Source: Streptomyces sp. NBC_01217 (lineage in GTDB: Bacteria; Actinomycetota; Actinomycetes; Streptomycetales; Streptomycetaceae). From it: DNA of 64,000 bases. The DNA is taken from NCBI RefSeq assembly GCF_035994185.1, contig NZ_CP108538.1, positions 1,302,001 to 1,366,000 on the forward strand, given 5' to 3'. A model generated the notes under the pieces. It searched no databases. It was not told where the DNA came from and saw only the letters and a list, made by a program, of their open reading frames with translations. Positions 60,771-64,000 of the stretch are shown here, in pieces (positions within the stretch are counted from its first letter, which is position 1; each line of letters opens with the position of its first letter). The position numbers and the translations under genes are program-made.

Positions 60771-60994
60771 CGCGTGCCTTTGCGCTCCGGGCCGAACTCC
60801 TCGGCGAACACCGACTCGTACTGCTTCATGAAGTCGGCCGCGGCTTCGACAAAGGTGTGTCCGACCTCGCCCGCATCCTGCTTGACGAGCTCTTCTATGT
60901 AGCGGTTCACGCTCATCCCCCTTTGCAGCGCGCGCTGACGCGCGGCCTCGGCGGTGGCCTCGTCCACTCTCACGTTCAGCTGAGTCTTGGGCAC
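60767..60994 (-). CDS. ribbon-helix-helix antitoxin
   Basis: A 75-residue protein with an N-terminal RHH DNA-binding fold (MPKTQLNVRVDEATAEAARQ, then RGMSVNRYIEELVKQDAG) and a C-terminal toxin-binding tail. It should repress its own operon and neutralise the Doc-like partner. The start is GTG 60994 with no ribosome-binding site; a good -10 lies 6 nt upstream, suggesting a leaderless transcript. Confidence 0.85.
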   Translation of the reverse strand: MPKTQLNVRVDEATAEAARQRALQRGMSVNRYIEELVKQDAGEVGHTFVEAAADFMKQYESVFAEEFGPERKGTR

Positions 60995-61000
60995 TCCATC

Positions 61001-61030
61001 ACGCTAGCGCGGGTCTGCTAGCACCGGCAA
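61001..61030 (-). promoter_or_regulatory. promoter of the antitoxin-toxin operon, probably leaderless
   Basis: On the minus strand TTGCCG (61025-61030) and TAGCGT (61001-61006) are separated by 18 nt, with the -10 ending 6 nt before GTG 60994. Confidence 0.5.
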
Positions 61031-61192
61031 GAGGAGCCCTCCGGTGCCCCGTACATCTGTCGGGGAACGACGCCTGCGCCACGGCGCCCTGCCGGCAGCC
61101 GATTGCCGCAGCCGCACACTCCCGCCCGAAAGGCCCCTCCTGCCAGCCTCGCCCCAACGCGGTGTCGACCTTGCGGTGTTAAAAAGGGCAAT

Positions 61193-63922
61193 GTGGCCAA
61201 ACGTTTCGGCCGATTCCGGAACGCACCGGTTCGGTCACTCACGGACAAGCACCCCCGAAGCCTCGCCGGGCAGGTTTTCGCCCTGCAGGTGGCTGTGGTG
61301 GTGCTCCTCGTGGCGGCCGCGGTGCTGGCGCTCCTGCTGCAGTCCCAGCACGACACCAACTCGGAGGCGAGACACCGTTCGATCGCCGTCGCGCAGACGT
61401 TCGCGCACTCACCGGGCGTCCTGGCCGCGTTGAAGACCCCTGATCCCTCCAAGGTGCTCCAACCGCTCACCGAGGCCGCGCGGAAGGCGGCCGGCGTCGA
61501 CTTCATCGTGGTGATGAACACCAAGGGGATCCGTTACACGCACCCTCAGCCGCAGCAGATCGGAAAGAAGTTCGTCGGCACCATCGGGCCGTCGCTGGCC
61601 GGGCAGGTGTACACCGAGAGCGTCAACGGCCCGCTCGGCCACGAGGTGCAGGCGGTCGTCCCCATCGAGGACCACGCGGACAAGGTCGTGGGCCTGGTGT
61701 CCGCCGGCATGAAGGTCGAGAACGTGACCAGCGTGGTGTCCCGGCAGATTCCGATCATCCTCGGTACCGGAGCGGCCGCGCTCGTCATGGCCACGACGGG
61801 GACCGCGCTGATCGCCAGACGGCTGCGGCGCCAGACCCACCGGCTGGGCCCGGCCGAGATGACCCGTATGTACGAGCATCATGACGCGGTGCTGCACTCC
61901 GTGCGCGAGGGCGTGCTCATCGTCAGCAACGACGGCCGGCTCGTCCTGGCGAACGACGAGGCCAGGCGGCTGCTGGACCTGCCGCAGGATGCCGAGGGGC
62001 AGCGCATCAAGGACCTGCCCGGCCTCGATCCCGGCACGGTGGAGCTGCTGACCTCGGGCCGCGCGGCCACGGACGAGGTGCACCTTGCGGGGGACCGCCT
62101 GCTCGCGGTCAACCAGCGGACCACCGATCGTCACGGCGGCCCGAAGGGGACGGTCGCGACGTTGCGTGACTCCACGGAGCTGCGGGCACTGTCGGGCAGG
62201 GCGGACCGCGCCCGCGAGCGGCTGCAACTGCTGCACGACGCCGGGCTGGGCATCGGCACCACCCTCGATGTGGTGAGCACGGCCGAGGAGCTGGCGAAGG
62301 TCGCGGTCCCCCGGCTCGCCGACTTCGTCACCGTCGACCTTGCCGATCCGGTCCTGCACGGCGACGAGCCGACGACCACGGGCGCGGACATGCGCCGCAC
62401 CGCCGTCCGGGGCATCCGGGACGACCATCCGCTCTACGAACGCGGCACCCTGATCGACTTCCTGCCCTCCACGCCGCAGGCGAAGGCCTTCGGCAGTGGC
62501 CGCTCGGAGCTGGTGCCCGACCTGTCCGCCGCACCCGGCTGGCTCGCCCAGGAACCGGAGCGGACACACAGGGTCGTCGAGTACGGCATCCACTCGCTGA
62601 TCACCGTGCCCCTCCAGGCCCGGGGCGTCATCCTCGGCATGGCCAACTTCTGGCGCTCGGAGAAACCCCAGCCGTTCGAGGAGGACGACCTGTCCCTGGC
62701 CGAGGAACTGGTCGCCCGGGCGGCGGTCAGCATCGACAACGCCCGCCGCTACACCCGGGAGCACGCACTGGCCGTGACACTGCAGCGCAGCCTGCTCCCG
62801 CGCGCCCTGCCCGAGCAGAGCGCACTCGATGTCGCCCATCGCTACCTGCCCGCGTTCTCCGGGGTGAGCGGCGACTGGTTCGATGTGATCCCGCTGCCGG
62901 GCAGCCGGGTGGCGCTGGTCGTCGGGGACGTCGTCGGCCACGGCCTGCACGCGGCCGCCACGATGGGACGGCTGCGTACCGCCGTGCACAACTTCTCCAC
63001 ACTCGACCTGCCGCCCGACGAGATCCTCAACCACCTCGACGACCTGGTCCAGCGCATCGACCAGGAGGAGGTGGAAACGACCGCCGGTGCCGGGATCACG
63101 GGCGCCACCTGCCTGTATGCGATCTACGATCCCGTCTCCCGCCGCTGTGCAATGGCGCGGGCGGGGCATCCCCCGCCCGCAGTCGTACGGCCCGACGGCA
63201 ACGTGACGTTCCCCGATCTGCCGGCCGGGCCGCCGTTGGGCCTGGGCGGCATGCCGTTCGAGACCGAGGAACTGGAGCTGGCGGAGGGCACACAGCTCGT
63301 CCTGTACACCGACGGGCTCATCGAGGACCGCACCCGGGACATCGACGTGGGGATCGAGCTGCTGCGCGAAGCCCTGGCGTACCACCCCGACCGGTCGCCG
63401 GACGAGAGCTGCCAGGCGGTGCTCGACGACCTCCTGCCCAGCCGGCCCAAGGACGATGTGGCGCTGCTGATCGCCCGCACACGGGCGATCCCGCCCGACC
63501 ACGTCGCCGACTGGGACGTGCCGTTCGACCCCGCCGCAGTGGCGGGGATGCGCGCCGCCGTGGCCGGGAAGCTCGACGACTGGGGCCTGTCCGAGCTGGC
63601 ATTCGCCGTGGAACTGGTGCTCAGCGAGCTGATCACCAACGCCATCCGCTACGGCTCCGCACCGGTCACGATACGGCTGCTGCTCGACCGCACCCTGACC
63701 TGCGAGGTCGCCGACGGCAGCAGCACCTCGCCCCATCTGCGCTATGCCGCCGCACTGGACGAGGGAGGCCGCGGGCTGTTCCTCGTCGCCCAGCTGACCG
63801 AACGCTGGGGCACCCGCTACACCCCCCAGGGCAAGGTCATCTGGGCAGAACTGTCCCTGCCCCGCCCCGACGGGAGCGTGAACGCCGCGGCGTTCCTGGA
63901 CATCCTCGACGCGGAACTCTGA
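61193..63922 (+). CDS. membrane sensor phosphatase: Cache-like, PAS, GAF, SpoIIE/PP2C, HATPase
   Basis: A 909-residue protein. An N-terminal membrane helix (about 24-50) is followed by an extracytoplasmic sensor domain (about 55-160, THPQPQQIGKKFVGTIG), a second helix (about 165-185), a PAS region (about 200-310; EGVLIVSNDGRLVLANDEAR), a GAF domain (about 330-500), the SpoIIE phosphatase (about 510-715; GDWFDVIPLPGSR, GDVVGHGLHAAA, ARAGHPPPAVV, YTDGLIEDRT with metal-binding Asp) and a C-terminal HATPase (about 740-905; VLSELITNAIRYG). It probably dephosphorylates an anti-anti-sigma factor and may also carry an RsbW-like activity. GTG 61193 follows AAGGG; upstream in-frame starts would add a Cys-rich, unlikely leader. 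Confidence 0.92.
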   Translation: MAKRFGRFRNAPVRSLTDKHPRSLAGQVFALQVAVVVLLVAAAVLALLLQSQHDTNSEARHRSIAVAQTFAHSPGVLAALKTPDPSKVLQPLTEAARKAAGVDFIVVMNTKGIRYTHPQPQQIGKKFVGTIGPSLAGQVYTESVNGPLGHEVQAVVPIEDHADKVVGLVSAGMKVENVTSVVSRQIPIILGTGAAALVMATTGTALIARRLRRQTHRLGPAEMTRMYEHHDAVLHSVREGVLIVSNDGRLVLANDEARRLLDLPQDAEGQRIKDLPGLDPGTVELLTSGRAATDEVHLAGDRLLAVNQRTTDRHGGPKGTVATLRDSTELRALSGRADRARERLQLLHDAGLGIGTTLDVVSTAEELAKVAVPRLADFVTVDLADPVLHGDEPTTTGADMRRTAVRGIRDDHPLYERGTLIDFLPSTPQAKAFGSGRSELVPDLSAAPGWLAQEPERTHRVVEYGIHSLITVPLQARGVILGMANFWRSEKPQPFEEDDLSLAEELVARAAVSIDNARRYTREHALAVTLQRSLLPRALPEQSALDVAHRYLPAFSGVSGDWFDVIPLPGSRVALVVGDVVGHGLHAAATMGRLRTAVHNFSTLDLPPDEILNHLDDLVQRIDQEEVETTAGAGITGATCLYAIYDPVSRRCAMARAGHPPPAVVRPDGNVTFPDLPAGPPLGLGGMPFETEELELAEGTQLVLYTDGLIEDRTRDIDVGIELLREALAYHPDRSPDESCQAVLDDLLPSRPKDDVALLIARTRAIPPDHVADWDVPFDPAAVAGMRAAVAGKLDDWGLSELAFAVELVLSELITNAIRYGSAPVTIRLLLDRTLTCEVADGSSTSPHLRYAAALDEGGRGLFLVAQLTERWGTRYTPQGKVIWAELSLPRPDGSVNAAAFLDILDAEL

Positions 63923-64000
63923 CCGCCGAGCGCAGAGAGGTCCGAGGAGCGGAAATCGTTCGCCGAGCGGGTCCGCGCTCTGCTTGGCTCGCCGGATGAG

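Overview
The window is high-GC actinobacterial DNA whose gene content (DUF5753/DUF397 regulators, subtilisin inhibitor, CBM3-bearing cellulases with a CebR box, MurT/GatD, a SpoIIE-type phosphatase) points to Streptomyces. Almost every gene reads as ordinary chromosomal coding sequence. Clear mobile or decaying DNA is limited to one IS, one disrupted gene, one decayed permease and one duplicated gene fragment. No rRNA, tRNA or CRISPR array was seen.

Layout. 1-2.9 kb: the 3' end of a DUF3516 RNA helicase, a TesB-type thioesterase and an MmpS-like protein. 3.1-13.9 kb: a 3028-residue secreted RHS polymorphic-toxin protein ending in a HINT domain and a deaminase-like tip, faced by a convergent beta-propeller gene with a truncated copy of its own 5' end beside it. 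14-20 kb: SHOCT, DUF6325, GH15, DUF389, ClC and DUF7144 genes, which look like an envelope or stress-associated set. 20-28 kb: housekeeping genes (XRE-cupin regulator, GNAT, glutathione peroxidase, acyl-CoA dehydrogenase with TetR, peptide deformylase, MurT/GatD, phosphofructokinase).

27.9-30.3 kb: a CtaG-like copper/oxidase assembly protein, a subtilisin inhibitor and a blue-copper lipoprotein. 30.4-37.3 kb: a CebR-box-controlled cellulase operon (GH48, GH12, GH6), each enzyme carrying the same FnIII-CBM3 tail, followed by a terminator and a decayed amino-acid permease. 38-46.3 kb: PlsC, an epimerase, a secreted tripeptidyl-aminopeptidase-like hydrolase and the urease cluster ureABCFGD. 46.4-50.6 kb: TetR with a membrane protein, an orphan Phd antitoxin divergent from a ClpP-like protein lacking the catalytic His, and a c-di-AMP (ydaO-type) riboswitch ahead of an NlpC/P60 hydrolase.

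50.6-55.1 kb: a LysE/LysR pair and a WhiJ-type regulatory trio (ATP-binding protein, XRE-DUF5753, DUF397) whose ATPase gene is split by an IS5-family element. 55.1-60.3 kb: biotin synthesis (bioF divergent from bioB-bioA-bioD) and a methyltransferase. 60.4-64 kb: a Doc-like/RHH pair and a large PAS-GAF-SpoIIE-HATPase phosphatase.

The most unusual items are the RHS toxin with its duplicated beta-propeller neighbour, the Phd/ClpP-like/small-protein locus, a ten-unit 9-bp repeat that may supply start sites for the GNAT gene, and the IS insertion whose precise removal would restore a 143-residue ATPase.
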